Assembly (NCBI GenBank): GCA_025766275.1
Contig: JAFKAC010000154.1
Location: 1-64,000 of the forward strand
Direction of reading: 5' to 3'
From: Lactarius indigo
Taxonomy: Eukaryota > Basidiomycota > Agaricomycetes > Russulales > Russulaceae
DNA length: 64,000 nucleotides
The position numbers and the translations under genes are program-made. Below, in pieces: positions 1-11,800 of the stretch; positions within the stretch are counted from its first letter, which is position 1, and each line of letters starts with the position of its first letter. A model generated the notes under the pieces. It had not been told where the DNA came from and searched no databases. It saw only the letters and a program-made list of their open reading frames with translations.

Positions 1-964
1 CAGAAGCTGTGACGGCATTGGCCCTGGCTGCCCACGTGCGTGGTAGAGGCATGGGATGTACGAAGATGATTGTCTCTGGCATTTCGCTATTTACTTTTTC
101 TTTGATGTCCCCACACGAATGCTTTATCAGGCACGGACGCCGGCAGAGAGTCGTGTGCTGCGACGGGTCCGATTTTTGGAATTTCTGCGTTGCGTGTCTT
201 GGTGGAGAAATCACGACCGCAAAGTCGGGCATTCGCTTTTTCACGCAACTCCGTCGCCCTGGTCCAGCTCGTCTGTGTCGATTATCCCTACTTACAGGTT
301 TGAGCTCGAGTACTTTGGCCAATAATCCTGCCACTGCTAGAATATATCCACCCCATATCGCCATTACCCTCATTGTCCTAGTATGATTTTCTCACCTGGG
401 CCAGTCAAAGACACCCAAGTTGAGCTCTGCAAATCCGGTAGTCTCGAAGCTTCTGTCCATCGTCCTCACATTTGCCTCTGCCTCGTTCAGTACGTCGCCC
501 GTCCTAGTTCCGGTACCCAGCTCACAGAAGCCGATCGAGATCGGTAATGGCCCCTTTCTGAAGTGTTTCGCGTTTGTCCGGGGCTGCGTGTCTCCCCCAT
601 TGAGCTCGTAGTGAGCTATGGACCTAGAAGAAATTACTCGGTTAGCCTGCAATGCGATAATCAGGTTCCACATTAGATCTTCCGTATGTTTATCCGTCTC
701 AAACGCACTAGTTAATCGCACTTAGAACGCCGTTTTAGAGAGACACGACGTCGACCCTCAATTTGTTTTTATTAAGGGCACCTATCTTAATAAGTTACTG
801 GGTGCCCTCGATAAAAAAAAAAAACGAACGAGGGTCAGTATCGTGTTCTGGATCCTGCCCGGTTTGATCAACCCTATCCTCACTTTTAAGAACAGTCGTA
901 CACACACTCTAAAAGAAACCCTCTGCGTCCCCGACGATAGGTAGCGAATCCGGCGATGTGAGTC
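1..964. other. Left edge, no confident gene
   Basis: No complete gene is visible here. On the minus strand an ATG at 373 opens 26 codons (296-373) with a hydrophobic stretch (GYILAVAGLLAKV), followed by a consensus donor GTAAGT. This could be the first exon of a membrane-anchored protein running off the left edge of the window, but no further exon could be joined with confidence. The open frames between 392 and 721 resemble no family I recognise. A run of A (813-824) is present. Confidence 0.25.
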
Positions 965-2211
965 TTACTGATATTGGGGGTGAACCTCGGGGTCAGACAT
1001 AGACAAAGCGTCGGCGGTGCTTAGTCGCATCGTGACTATGAGTACAATAGTCATGGGGTAGATTCCCTGATGGGTGAAGCTGACAGCCTGTCATAACACG
1101 ATAGAAGGAGGCCTTACGACAACTTGGACGATAGCTGTATCCAAGAAAGGAACATCGTTCCAGTCAGTAAACGTCGATATTATATACACCACCTGTCCCA
1201 GAGAGCCTTTGGTCAGTTAACGTACAACACAAGCAGGAGTGAATCAATACGTACCCATATGCACAGATAAAGTGCCCCAGACTCGACCGTAAAAACAAGG
1301 ACTTTCTCTGCTGTACGTGTAGCAGTTCCCTTGCCAAGCAAAGATCGTACAAACTGCCTGTGCTGCCTGTAGGACGCAGCATGTCATCACAGATAGCGTC
1401 GAGTAACTGGGCGACGATAAACGCACCATATTCGAATATAGATTAACCTTGTGGCCCAGAGGTTTGTGCCAACTGAGAGGCCCCAGATGGTCCATCCGAG
1501 GTAACGGCTTATGGCACTAGCTCGCTCGGACTCGTATTCCGTCCCGATGTACAAATATGCAGCGCCAGCGGCCGACAATACTGACAAATGGATGCGTCAA
1601 CAGAGAAAATCGCGTCCGCGGTCTGCTTATGCTCACCGAGTGTGCACACGAGGGAGAAGAGCAGGGGAATGAATACGGCGAATCTGCGACTCGGGCCCCA
1701 CAAGGGCCACAACACCTAAGCCCGCCACACAACAATCCCATCGCTCAGGATGTACTTCTCCGCAATAAGCATTTAGTCGCAGGTGAGGTCTCAAGGGGGA
1801 TGACGTACATTAATTGTGGGTAGGTATATAACCACAAGCGTTTCGAAAGGTGACATGAAATCTCTACCAACCCTCAAAATTCTCGTAACAATAGCCATGT
1901 TCACGGCCCAGTGTACCGCAGAGACCGCGTACATGAATGCAGACACGGCTAGCATATAATTTCTTACCGGGGTAGACGGACGTTTGCTTGTAGTCGGGGT
2001 ATGAGTCGAGAACCAGAATTGGGACGCAGACGTACATCATAAGAACGCTCGAGTAGAGAAAGACAGCGGAATATACCCCTATTTTCTGGCTCAGCCATGC
2101 GGAATGGGTCGATGACATAGCCGCACCGAAAAAGAAAGTCTCGCATAGGTGGGCCCCAACTGCGATGACAAGTTGAATACCTATCATTTCTGCTTGAGCA
2201 TTGTTACTCAT
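965..2211 (-). CDS. Intron-rich seven-helix membrane protein, unknown function
   Basis: Minus-strand gene split by several short introns; exact exon ends were not all resolved. The proposed start is the ATG at 2211, followed by a hydrophobic first helix (IGIQLVIAVGAHLCETFFF). Later exon pieces carry hydrophobic segments in the order seen in a large agaricomycete family of seven-helix proteins: a segment near 2050-2090, one near 1640-1700, then 'GWTIWGLSVGTNLWATRLI' at about 1430-1500, a piece with 'VESGALYLCIWV' near 1260-1300, and a last piece with 'GIYPMTIVLIV' near 1035-1065 before a stop at 965-967. The TNxxATxLI, ESGxxY and IYPxxIxxLV patterns are what I recognise from that family; its function is unknown to me. 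A LINE is inserted 183 bp upstream of the start, in head-to-head orientation. Exon limits, not the family assignment, are the weak point. Confidence 0.55.
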
Positions 2212-2381
2212 TGCGACAGGGGCTGAGAAGACCAGTAACAGTGAGACGAGGAATGCGGTTGACCAGGAGGGCTCTTGCGCTCTGAAGTGTCAACGAGACA
2301 TTATATGGTCCGAGATGAAATGAGTGAAGGACGGCGGATCAGCTCCAATACGTCCCGATTGGCACCGTGGTGCCGTCGGGT

Positions 2382-2394
2382 AAGGGACATCTGA
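2382..2394. repeat. Target-site duplication of LINE, left copy
   Basis: The 13 bases AAGGGACATCTGA here recur at 17416-17428, directly after the poly(A) tail of the LINE. The first two A's may belong to the tail, so the duplication is 11-13 bp. This length fits target-primed reverse transcription. Confidence 0.85.
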
Positions 2395-2578
2395 AAGGAC
2401 TTCCTTTTCCGGTAACCACCACCACTGCGCCACTTCGTGACTCAGAGGTAGAGGCATACTAGGATACGCTACGTAGTAGTACAGGAAACACACCCCGTCC
2501 ACATTCATACTCCTTAAAGCATTAGACCTTAAAAACGAACGATCCATAACAGGAACAGTTCAAAAGAAAACGGAAGAT

Positions 2579-4401
2579 ATGGCCTCCAAGGGCCTATCAC
2601 CTCCGAGTGCTCCCGGGCGCAACCCCCCCGCACACCCCATGACCACAAGGGCCAGTTCAAAAGTGGACACCCAACAGACCCCCTCTCCTACGCATCAACC
2701 CAAATCAGGGCAGAAAAGCACAAGCGTCAGCGAAGCCAAAGCCCACCTAATCAGCGAAAGCTGCATGAGCAACGAGACCCCCATATCTCATTCCTCGCTC
2801 GTACAATCTCTCGTACTGATAATCAAAAAGTACTCTAGATCCTCCCCCCGGCTCTCATCAAAACGCTGCAAGCATACGGGATGATCCTGCAGGAGTCGAA
2901 AGAGACAATCCCCACACAACCGCAGCCACAAGTACTAGAAGTCCTAACGGCGAAGATAGGGGAGATGGTCACAAGCTCAGTTCAGAAGGGCATCAACGAG
3001 CTAAGTACCTCTCTAAAGAGCACCCTCGCTGATCAATCGAAACTCCAGGAATCAGCCGAAGCCCTAAACAGCGCGGCCAGCACGCTAAACAAAGTAGCGT
3101 CAGATATGAGCAAAAGCATCCTAGAAGCCAACACGGCAACATCTAAGATCACTGAAACCGCAACCTCATACAAAGAAGCACTCCTCACCACTACCGCCCG
3201 CCCACCACAGACCCTCCCGCGCACAACAAAAGCTCACCTCACCCCCGCCGACCACGAGCTCAACCTCCACCTGGGGATCGACAGGAAAGCTCGGCAGATC
3301 CTCATGGACTCGGCCACGGGAGAAGGTCCATGCCTCAACATACACGAGATCAAAGAGAAAGCGGAGGCGGTGCTCGCCAACTTCTCACCGCCTCCCCCGG
3401 AAGGCACCAAAATTCAAGAGGTGAAGAAACTGAAGAACGGAAGCATCATCATACAATTCGAAACAAAGGAAGCAGCAGAATGGATTAGAATCCCCACCAA
3501 CGAAGCTATCTTCACAAGAGGATTCGATCCTGACATGTGCATAAGAGACCGCGTACACCCCCTTATGATTCCCAGGATCCCAATCACTTTCGACCCAAAC
3601 AACCCCGCCCACCTCCGGGAGATCGAAGAGATCAACAGAATCCCTACAAACGGCATCAAAAAAGCAAGATGGATCAAGCCGAGCTATAGACGTGCCCCGG
3701 AACAACGCTTTGCCCACGCTATTTTCTCCTTCACCTCGGCCGCAGAAGCTAATAGAGCGCTTAGAGAAGGGATATACGTCTGCAGCATCAGAACATTCCC
3801 CAAAAAGCTCAAATTCAAACCAAAGCAGTGTATGAAATGCCGCAAATGGGGACACTTCGCAACAGAATGCCTCACCCCGCACGACACCTGCGGTACCTGC
3901 GGAGGCAAGCACAAAACTAAAGAGTGCAAAGAAGCCAACAAAAGATACTGCGTATCATGCAAAATGGACACTCACGCAAGTTGGGATCGGGACTGCCCCG
4001 AATTCCATAGGAAATGCGAAGAATACAACGGATTCTACCCAGAGAACAACCTAGTATATTTCCCAACAGACGAAGACTGGACGCTGACAACGTGCCCAGA
4101 TAGAATCCCCTTTGAAGGCAAATTCCCAGAACGGTTCGTGGTAGCCAGCCTCCCCCTCCCTAACAACAAGACTCGCCAGCTACCTACCCGCCCCATAGGC
4201 AAAAAGACAAAGCATCATAACAACAATGCCACGGGAGGTCAGGCAGTACTAGAAGCTTTCTTCGGCAAATGCTCCAACCCTCAAGACACGAAAAACGCGC
4301 CACCAAACTGCACAGAAGATGACAATGTAGACTACTATTCTCACTTCACATCTGACAACACAGATCAGCCGACAGACCCAACACTGAACCTTAACCTATG
4401 A
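2579..4401 (+). pseudogene. LINE ORF1, Gag-like zinc-knuckle protein, frameshifted
   Basis: The RNA-binding ORF1 protein of the LINE. The first 101 codons (2579-2884) are rich in Ser, Pro and Thr. The main part (2881-4401, 506 codons) is in a different frame. The second frame is open only from the TAG at 2836-2838 onward, so the two parts must be joined by a shift between about 2839 and 2884. Because protein-like sequence continues upstream of the ATG at 2881 in the second frame, I read this as an indel in a formerly single ORF rather than two genes. The C-terminal half carries three cysteine knuckles: C-x2-C-x4-H-x4-C starting CMKCRKWGHF at about 3832, CGTCGGKHKTKEC, and CVSCKMDTHASWDRDC. 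A helical, Ala/Ser/Thr-rich region with coiled-coil character precedes the RNA-binding part. The stop overlaps the ORF2 start: TGA at 4399-4401 shares bases with ATG at 4398. Confidence 0.8.
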
Positions 4402-4471
4402 AGACACAACCGATAAACAAGGAACGCAAGGCAATCGCTATCTGGCAGCAAAACATCAATCGCTCCCCAAC

Positions 4472-4476
4472 CTGCC
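4472..4476. repeat. Target duplication of solo LTR, left copy
   Basis: CTGCC, repeated at 5103-5107. Joining across one copy restores the ORF2 reading frame and an endonuclease N-terminus, which supports both the boundary and a simple insertion. Confidence 0.8.
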
Positions 4477-5102
4477 TGTTGATAAGTGACCCTTGCGCAC
4501 TTAGCGGCTTGTACGGACCGGACTTGCAGCATGGACTGCTTTAGATTAGATATACAGGACTTGTAGATTAGATATTATTTGATCTGTACAATCTGGACTT
4601 ACCATTGCGTCATCTATGACATCACTGTACTTCTATGACATCATACATCCGGACTCTGCGTTGTATAATGCTTTTGTACTTCTCTTTGTTCTTTACCTGG
4701 TATTATCTTTATTATGATGTCAGTATGATATCATCTAGTTCTGGACTCTCCTTGTTCTCCTTTCCCTTGTTCTCAAAGCGTCCACTCTTTTGTCCCTTTG
4801 TAGAACAATAGCACCTTTGTATTCTGTGACTAGCGTTACTTACCTTGTACTACTGTCACCCTCTGTAGGAGTATAAGTAGAATACCATGTATGCTCCTGG
4901 TCCACATCAGTTCTCACTGTTTGTGTGCCAGGTAAGCTTCCTTCCCTCCAATGTAACATTATCAGTTCTCACTGTTTGTGTGCCAGACTTCCACTTTGTT
5001 TCACTCTGCTTGACACTCCTGTGCTGCTTCCAGTCACCCTCTATATCTCACCACAGTACTATCAGTCCACTGTGAGTATAGTTCTTATGTGTCTGTTCAT
5101 CA
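4477..5102. mobile_element. Solo LTR of a second LTR retrotransposon
   Basis: 626 bp beginning TGTTGATAAG and ending GTTCATCA (TG...CA ends), flanked by the 5-bp duplication CTGCC and lying inside the LINE endonuclease coding region. It has no coding capacity. TATA-like sequence (GTATAAGTAG near 4870) followed by CT-rich DNA suggests the promoter part of an LTR read on the plus strand. It also holds a 25-bp direct repeat (ATCAGTTCTCACTGTTTGTG plus TGCCA, near 4907 and 4959). No second copy is in the window, so this is what remains after recombination between two LTRs of a full element. It is unrelated in sequence to the 775-bp LTRs at 8066 and 15309. Confidence 0.8.
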
Positions 5103-5107
5103 CTGCC
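5103..5107. repeat. Target duplication of solo LTR, right copy
   Basis: CTGCC, matching 4472-4476. Confidence 0.8.
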
Positions 5108-8060
5108 AACACGGGATCATCAGCAGCGGCAGACTAATCGAGCACAACATTGACATCATAGCGCTTCAGGAGCCGTCAATCAACTTCCTCAATAAGACCA
5201 TCGCATCTAAAGATTGGGTCCCAATCTACCCATCAACGCACAACGCACTCCCCAACAAAACAAGATCGGTTCTACTCATAAGAGGGGACCTACTTACAGA
5301 AAGCTGGGAACAATTGGACTTCCCATCCGGGGATGTCACAGCCATACGCGTAAAAGAAAAATGGGGGACCCTAACCCTATTTAATATATACAACGACTGC
5401 GAGCACGATAACACGCTCAAAGAGCTAACATCGTACCACAGAGCACACGCTCAACAAATCCTAGGCTCAGAATCGTCACAAAATGAACACCATCTAATCT
5501 GGCTAGGTGACTTTAACCGCCACCACCCATACTGGGACAACCCGGAAGACAATAGACTCTTCACGAGCGAAGCACTAGAGGCGGCGGAAACTCTACTAAG
5601 AACTGTGGCTGACCTAGGCTTAGACATGGCACTGGCAAAAGAAACCCCGACACACATCCACAATGTCACTAAGAAATGGTCAAGACTGGACAACGTCTTT
5701 GCCACTGAGCACACAATCAAAGCGCTCACAACATGTGACACTCTACCGGAGGAACGAGGCAACTCAGACCACCTCCCCGTGGTCACGATCATCGACCTAG
5801 AACTTACAAAAGCCCCAGCGAAGACTATCAGAAACTTCAAGGACGTGGACTGGGAAAGTTTCTCCGAATTGCTTCAGAAGAAGCTTAACAGCCACGGTCT
5901 CCCGTTGCAAATCAACACTCAAACTTTCCTCAACTGAGAATGTGACACCCTGACCAAAGCACTACAAGACACAATCGAAGCCGAAGTGCCCATCACGGAC
6001 ATCAGCGCTAAGTCCAAACACTGGTGGTTGAAAGATCTAAAGAAACTCCGCAGAAACGCAGACAAACTAGGAAGAAAGGCCTACAAGTACAGAAAATGGC
6101 CCGACCATCCAATCCACGCGGAACACACAAGCGCATGCAACAGATACACCCAAGCCATTGAATACACGAAGAAACATCACTGGAGAGACTGGCTTGAAAG
6201 ATCGTCAGATCCAGACATATGGACGATACACAAATACATTTCGGCCCCGGCCAGTGACGGAGGAAAGACACGAATCCTGAACCTAAAAGTGACAAACGTG
6301 GAAGGTGACCCCGCAATAGCAAGCAACAACGCAGACAAGAGCAGAGCCCTAGCAAAAACCTTCTTCCCAAAGAAACCTCAAGAGATGCAAGACAACATCC
6401 TAGGGCAAGCACACCCTACGCCGGTCTGCAAAGCGCAAACTCTCACCAAGGAACAAATCCGCAAGCACATCGCTCACCTCGGCCCGTTCAAGGCCCCCGG
6501 CCTGGACGGTATCCCAAACATCATCCTGATCAAATGCGTTAACATTATAGTCGACAGACTCTGGGAAATATACAACGCTATATACAAAAGAGGACTATAT
6601 TACGCCCCCTGGAAGCAGTTCACAACGGTGGTCCTCAGGAAACCGGGCAAGCCCAGCTACGACATCCCCAAAGCCTACAGACCAATAGCACTACTAAACA
6701 CCATGTCGAAAGTGCTCACATCCATCGTCGTGGAACAGCTATCATACTGCGCCGAAAAATACAGTCTACTACCGAAGCACCACTACAGAGGCCGACCAGC
6801 ACGCACCACCACAGACGCAATGCACGCACTCACATACCAGATCAAAGGCGCCTGGCGGAACAAGAAAGTCGTCTCCGTACTCTTCCTTGACATCGAGGGT
6901 GCTTTCCCCAACGCGGTGAACGAGAGGCTAATCCACAACATGAGAAAGCGCAGAGTACCCAAGGCGCTGGTAGACTTCACAAAAAACCTATTGAGAAACC
7001 GCTCCACCATGCTGAAGTTTGATGACTTCACCTCAGATAGCATCCCAATTGACAACGGGATTGGGCAAGGCGACCCACTCTCAATGATCCTCTATCAATT
7101 CTACAATGCGGACCTCCTCGACATCCCAGAAGGAGACGACGAATCGGCAATGGCATACATCGACGACGCCATCCTAATAGCCACAGGACCCAACTTCACC
7201 GACACACACCAAACTCTCGCAAACATGATGACTAAGACAGGGGGCGCAATAGAATGGTCGAAAGACCACAACTCCAGATTCGAATTCAGCAAACTAGCTC
7301 TAATCGACTTTGCACATAAGTCCAGCAAGAAGGAGAGACGCCCCCTAAAGTTGCTAAACACCACGCTAGAGCCGGCCGCAAACACGAAGTATCTGGGAGT
7401 ATACTTCGACCAACACCTCGACTGGGGGAAACAACGCAACTACGCCCTACAAAAGGGCGTCAAATGGGCCTCACAGATCAGGCGAGCAGTGGCACCAAGT
7501 TGGGGTATCACCCCGAAACGCACCCGACAACTCTACATTGGAGTCGCAATACCAAGGACACTTTACGCAGTCGACATATGGGGAAGTCACGCCGCAAAAG
7601 ACGAAACATCAAGCGAATTAGGGAGGACAAAAAGAAGGAGAAACAAGCTGAACTCCGTACAAAGAGCCGGCACACTAGCCATCACAGGCGGGCTCCGTAC
7701 CTCCCCAACTGACACGCTCAACGCGCACACAGACACCATCCTGATGCATCTGGAAATAGAAAAACACCTCTTCAGAGCAGCATCCCGCATCGCAACGTTG
7801 CCGCCAGAGCACCCCCTTTACAAACCCACAAGAAAGGCCGCAAATAAGAACATCAAGAGACACAAATCCCCACTTCACGACCTGATGCAAATGTTCAGCA
7901 TCAGGCCGGACGACTTCGAAACAATTCCGGCCATAGGCACAAACCCGGCAACAGCACACAAAAGACCATTCGGTATAGAGATAGCGGGCAACAAAGAAGC
8001 ATCAAAGAAAGCCGACAAGGAAGGAAGCGAAGAAATCAAAGTATATTCGGACGGCTCAGC

Positions 8061-8065
8061 TCAAG
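8061..8065. repeat. Target duplication of Gypsy element, left copy
   Basis: TCAAG, repeated at 16084-16088. Removing 8066-16088 rejoins the LINE RNase H coding frame (…Ala-Gln-Asp-Gly-Lys…). Confidence 0.9.
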
Positions 8066-8840
8066 TGTAGCGGTATGACTTATCGCGACAACTAGACCAA
8101 GAGAAGGTAAGTGAACTGAACTAGTAGCACACTCAAGCCTAGCGCGGAGACAAGTCACGCGCCGAACGTACAGGCACAGCGGAGAGTAGACACACGTGAG
8201 GACTTTATACAAGTCCAAAGGTCAGGTGATCACGCTGTGGCACGCTGAGTGGAGAACCAAGAGGACAAGTTAACATTGGTGAAGAGAGAGGGAAATACAG
8301 AGGAATGCGTACCTGAGTGGAGAACCAAGAGGACAAGTTGGTTCCACTCAGGACGCTACATGAGGGTTTATATACTATGCTGCGGCTGAGTTCGAATTAC
8401 TACGGAACCTTGTTACTAAAGGTATGTGTAATAGTAATGAGTCAGGCGCTGACGCGTTGTGTCTAATAATAGCGTTATCTATTGTGCTGACTGATGCACA
8501 GTCATTAACGCTGACAGAACAATGACGTGTCCTTATCTATGAGTCACAACCCTATGACAACGTAGTCTAGATCTATCTAGAACCTTCCCTGCTTATCGTC
8601 CAATGAGAAACTACTGTACTAATAAGGAAAGTGACCTTAAGAGGCAACTCCTAATAAGGAAGTTGCTATCCCAGGGTCACGTGCTTGTAGGTGCACATGT
8701 TGGCATCACGTGACTAACCATCTTATCATATCTAATGATAAGGACTTGGATGTTTGAGCACAACGTTGGAGTCTCATATCTTTACCAAATAAATCTGTAA
8801 AAATACAGAAAAATAAGGCGAAAATAGAGCGTCCGTGACA
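8066..8840 (-). repeat. 3' LTR of Gypsy element (left copy)
   Basis: 775 bp, identical by eye to 15309-16083. It contains two CACGTG E-box palindromes (8678-8683, 8707-8712) in the U3 part, a 27-bp direct repeat (8245-8271 and 8313-8339) and an inverted repeat around the predicted transcription start (8313-8351). The TATA-like box in element sense is at about 8368-8374. Confidence 0.92.
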
Positions 8841-8855
8841 TCACCCCCCTCCTTA
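8841..8855 (-). other. Polypurine tract of Gypsy element
   Basis: In element sense this reads TAA (pol stop) followed by GGAGGGGGGTGA and then the 3' LTR start TGTCACGG. A G-rich purine run directly before the LTR is the plus-strand DNA primer site. Confidence 0.8.
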
Positions 8856-11800
8856 AGGGTCGACGTCCGCGTTGGCCAATGTATCCACATGATGAGCTTG
8901 CCAAGGTAAGGACGCGTAAATAAGAGCTGCTATTTTTCTGGGCGCACCTGGGTTTGAGGAATGGAATTCCTTAACCACATCAGGGGCATGCGCTAGATTT
9001 TTAGCCGGTTCCCAAGTGTCCTCACCTTCACCATATCCTTTCCAACGAACGAGGTATTTAAGAGTACGACCGAAGAGTTTAGAATCTCTTATATGGTCTA
9101 CTTCGTACTCTTCTTCTCCCTCGATCGTTACTGGATCGGGTGGTGGAGGCGTGAGCCCATTGACTTCATTTCCTTTGTAAGGAGAGAGACGGTCTACATG
9201 AAATACATCATGGATCCGTAATGCAGGGGGGAGTGCCAGCTTGTAGTCGACGTCACTTATGACTTTAGTGACTTCAAATGGGCCTAGTTGCTTAGGTCCC
9301 AATTTGGACGACTGCTGATGTATCTTTATCTGCTTGGCTTGCAACCAGACTTTATCCCCGACGTTAAAGGAATATGGCTTAGTCCTTTGTTCAACGTCTG
9401 TCTGCATTCGCCTTTTACTTAGGCGTAGAGCTGCCTCTGCATCCTTGCGAGCGGAAATTAAGTGCTGAAGGCGCTTATCGAGCAATGGAATACCCGTGGG
9501 TCTACCAGCAGGAATAGTGAAATCCGGCGTGAAGCCGTATAGTAACTCAAAGGGTGTATGACCTGTGGCTGAGTTGAGTCTACTATTGATGACGAATTCT
9601 GCTGTAGGAAGCAGGTCTGCCCAATCATCCTGTCTTTTGCTAATGAACATGTGCAAATATATTTCGACTTCTTGATTTTTGCGCTCGACCTGTCCATTAG
9701 CTTGAGGGTGATAGGCTGTAGTGAGACCTGCGTCTATTCCAAGTCGCTTATAAAGGGCACGCATGCTTCGCGCTGCAAATTGGGGTCCTCTATCGCTTAT
9801 GACTTTGCGAGGAATCCCATGCAGAGGGAAGATTTGCTCAAAGTAGATGGATGCCACCCCATCAGCCGTAATCTGAGAAGTCACGGGAAACAGATGAATC
9901 TGTTTGGTATAATGATCTACGATGTTTAAGATCATGTCCTTTCCGCGTGACATAGGCAGTGGACCGATTAGATCGATTCCTACTATCTGCCATGGTCCCT
10001 CAGGAACTTCTTGCGGCTGTATGGTTGCTTTTGGGTGTAGATCTTTGCGATATCGTTGGCATCGATCACATCCTTCTACGTACGAGCTAATGAAGCCTGC
10101 CATGCGTGGCCACCAGTAGTAGCGACTGACTAGCTCTATGGTTCCATTTTTTCCAGGGTGTCCAGTAGTGACCGAGTCATGGCAAGACTTTACCATGTCC
10201 CTTCGAAGGGCACGGTCATTTGGAACATATAATTTTCCCCGGTGGTATACGAAACCATCTTCTTCCTCCCACATTAAGACGCCATCTGTGAGGGCTCTAG
10301 GAGTGGTCTTTGATATGCTTTTAAGACCCTCTATGACTTCAGCCTCTCTAATAGATGCGAGTTTAATGCGACTCCCGAGGGAGTCTGTTTCAGGGACGAA
10401 GTGCGCTTTAGCGGCAGCTAGGAAGTGCTCAGGTTTTAATACCTGTACTTGGCGGTTATCTTCAGAATCTCGGACTTGGTCTCGTGAGAAACGACTTAAT
10501 GCATCGGCTTGCATAGATTCTCCTTTCTTATAAGTGATTTTGAAGGCGAACCGACTTAAGAATAAGGCCCATCGAGCTTGGCGCCTATTTAAGTCTTTCA
10601 TGGTTGCCCACCATTCCATATTCTTATGGTCGGTGATCACTTCAAAAGAGATGCCTTCGAGGAAGTGTCTCCAGTCCTCTAAGGCGCGGATTAAGCCGAG
10701 CATTTCTCTGTCGTAAATCTCATAATTGCGTTCTTCTTTGCTCATGGACTGTGAGCGGTACGCAATAGGGTGCCAGAGACCGTCCGGGTATTTCTGAGTT
10801 AGAATACCGCCAGTAGCAAATCCTGAAGCATCTACCTCGACCCTGGTTGGAAGGTTCGGATTGTAAACCTTAAGAATAGGTTCTTGTACGAAATGTTCCT
10901 TCAATAGGTCAAAGGCTTTCTGCTGTTCAGACTGCCAGATCCAAGGAGTATCTTTCTTAGTAAGGTCATGAAGGGGATGGGCAATAGCTGCGAAGTCCTT
11001 GATGAACCTTCTATAGAAATTGGCGAACCCGATAAATGCTCTTACTTCTTTGAGCGTAGTCGGGGTCGGCCACTCCTTTACCACAGAGACCTTGCCAGGG
11101 TCCATCTGCACTTCTCCGGGATGGATAATCATCCCTAAATACTCCATTTCTTGCTTTTCAAAATCGCACTTCTCAGGCTTGAGGTAGAGGTCGTATTGCT
11201 CTAACCTTGTCAACACCTCGCATACTATCTTACGATGGTGTTTAAGGTTATCGCTATAGATGAGAATATCATCCATATATACGGCGACCTCTCCTTGTGC
11301 GATAAGATCAGCAAAGACGGCGTTCATTAAGGCTTGGAAAGTGGCGGGGCTATTAGTCATGCCGAAGTACATGACTTTAGGCTCGTATAGACCCCTATTG
11401 GTGACAATAGCACCTTTCCATTCATCGCCTTCTTTGATGCGGATGTTATGATATCCCCATCGAACGTCGAATTTTGTGAAGTATTGAGCTCCCTTAAGCC
11501 TATTGATAATGTCGGCAGCGAGTGGAAGTGGATATCGGTTCTTAATGGTGATTTTGTTAAGACGCCGATAATCTTGGACCAGACAGAGCTTGCCGTCCTT
11601 TTTCTTGATGAAGAATACAGGGGATGCCATAGGTGATTTAGATGGCACTAAATAGCCTTTCCCTATATGTTCATCCAAGAATTTGTCCAATTCTACTTGC
11701 TCGCTAGGTGACATGGGATACGTCTTGACCTTCCAGTGTTTAACTGCATCTGGTTCGAGGTCTATGGCGTGGTCCCATGGCTGATGCTCCGGGAGCCTCT

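Larger units (their letters stand above)
4398..8065 (+). pseudogene. LINE ORF2, 5' part: endonuclease and reverse transcriptase
   Basis: ORF2 begins at the ATG overlapping the ORF1 stop and runs about 26 codons before the solo LTR (4477-5102). It resumes after 5107 in the endonuclease domain. Visible AP-endonuclease motifs are IIALQEPSINF (catalytic Glu), WLGDFNRHHPYWDN (Asp/Asn) and SDHLPVV (terminal Asp-His). A TGA at 5935-5937 breaks the frame, but the same frame continues for another 700 codons. The reverse transcriptase follows with LDGIPN, KPGKPSYD, FLDIEGAFPNAV, GIGQGDPLSM and the active-site box AYIDDAIL (about 7157). The coding sequence reaches the RNase H motif YSDGS at about 8044-8058, where the Gypsy element is inserted. 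Enzyme roles are endonuclease nicking of the target and cDNA synthesis from the nick; neither can work in this copy. Confidence 0.85.

Noticed and set aside
9..386. 125-residue open frame (+)
   Set aside because: No family resemblance; a minus-strand exon with a consensus donor overlaps it.
4887..5137. Open frames of 62-70 residues
   Set aside because: They lie within the solo LTR and are pyrimidine-rich without family resemblance.
8036..8218. 60-residue open frame (-) that recurs in 15129-15461
   Set aside because: It lies almost wholly in the LTR and is duplicated only because the LTR is; there is no sign of a protein.
8841..8843. LTR end placed after TCA (LTR of 778 bp)
   Set aside because: The right copy's TCA belongs to the target duplication TCAAG; ending at ACA gives TG...CA ends, equal 775-bp LTRs and an exact 5-bp duplication.
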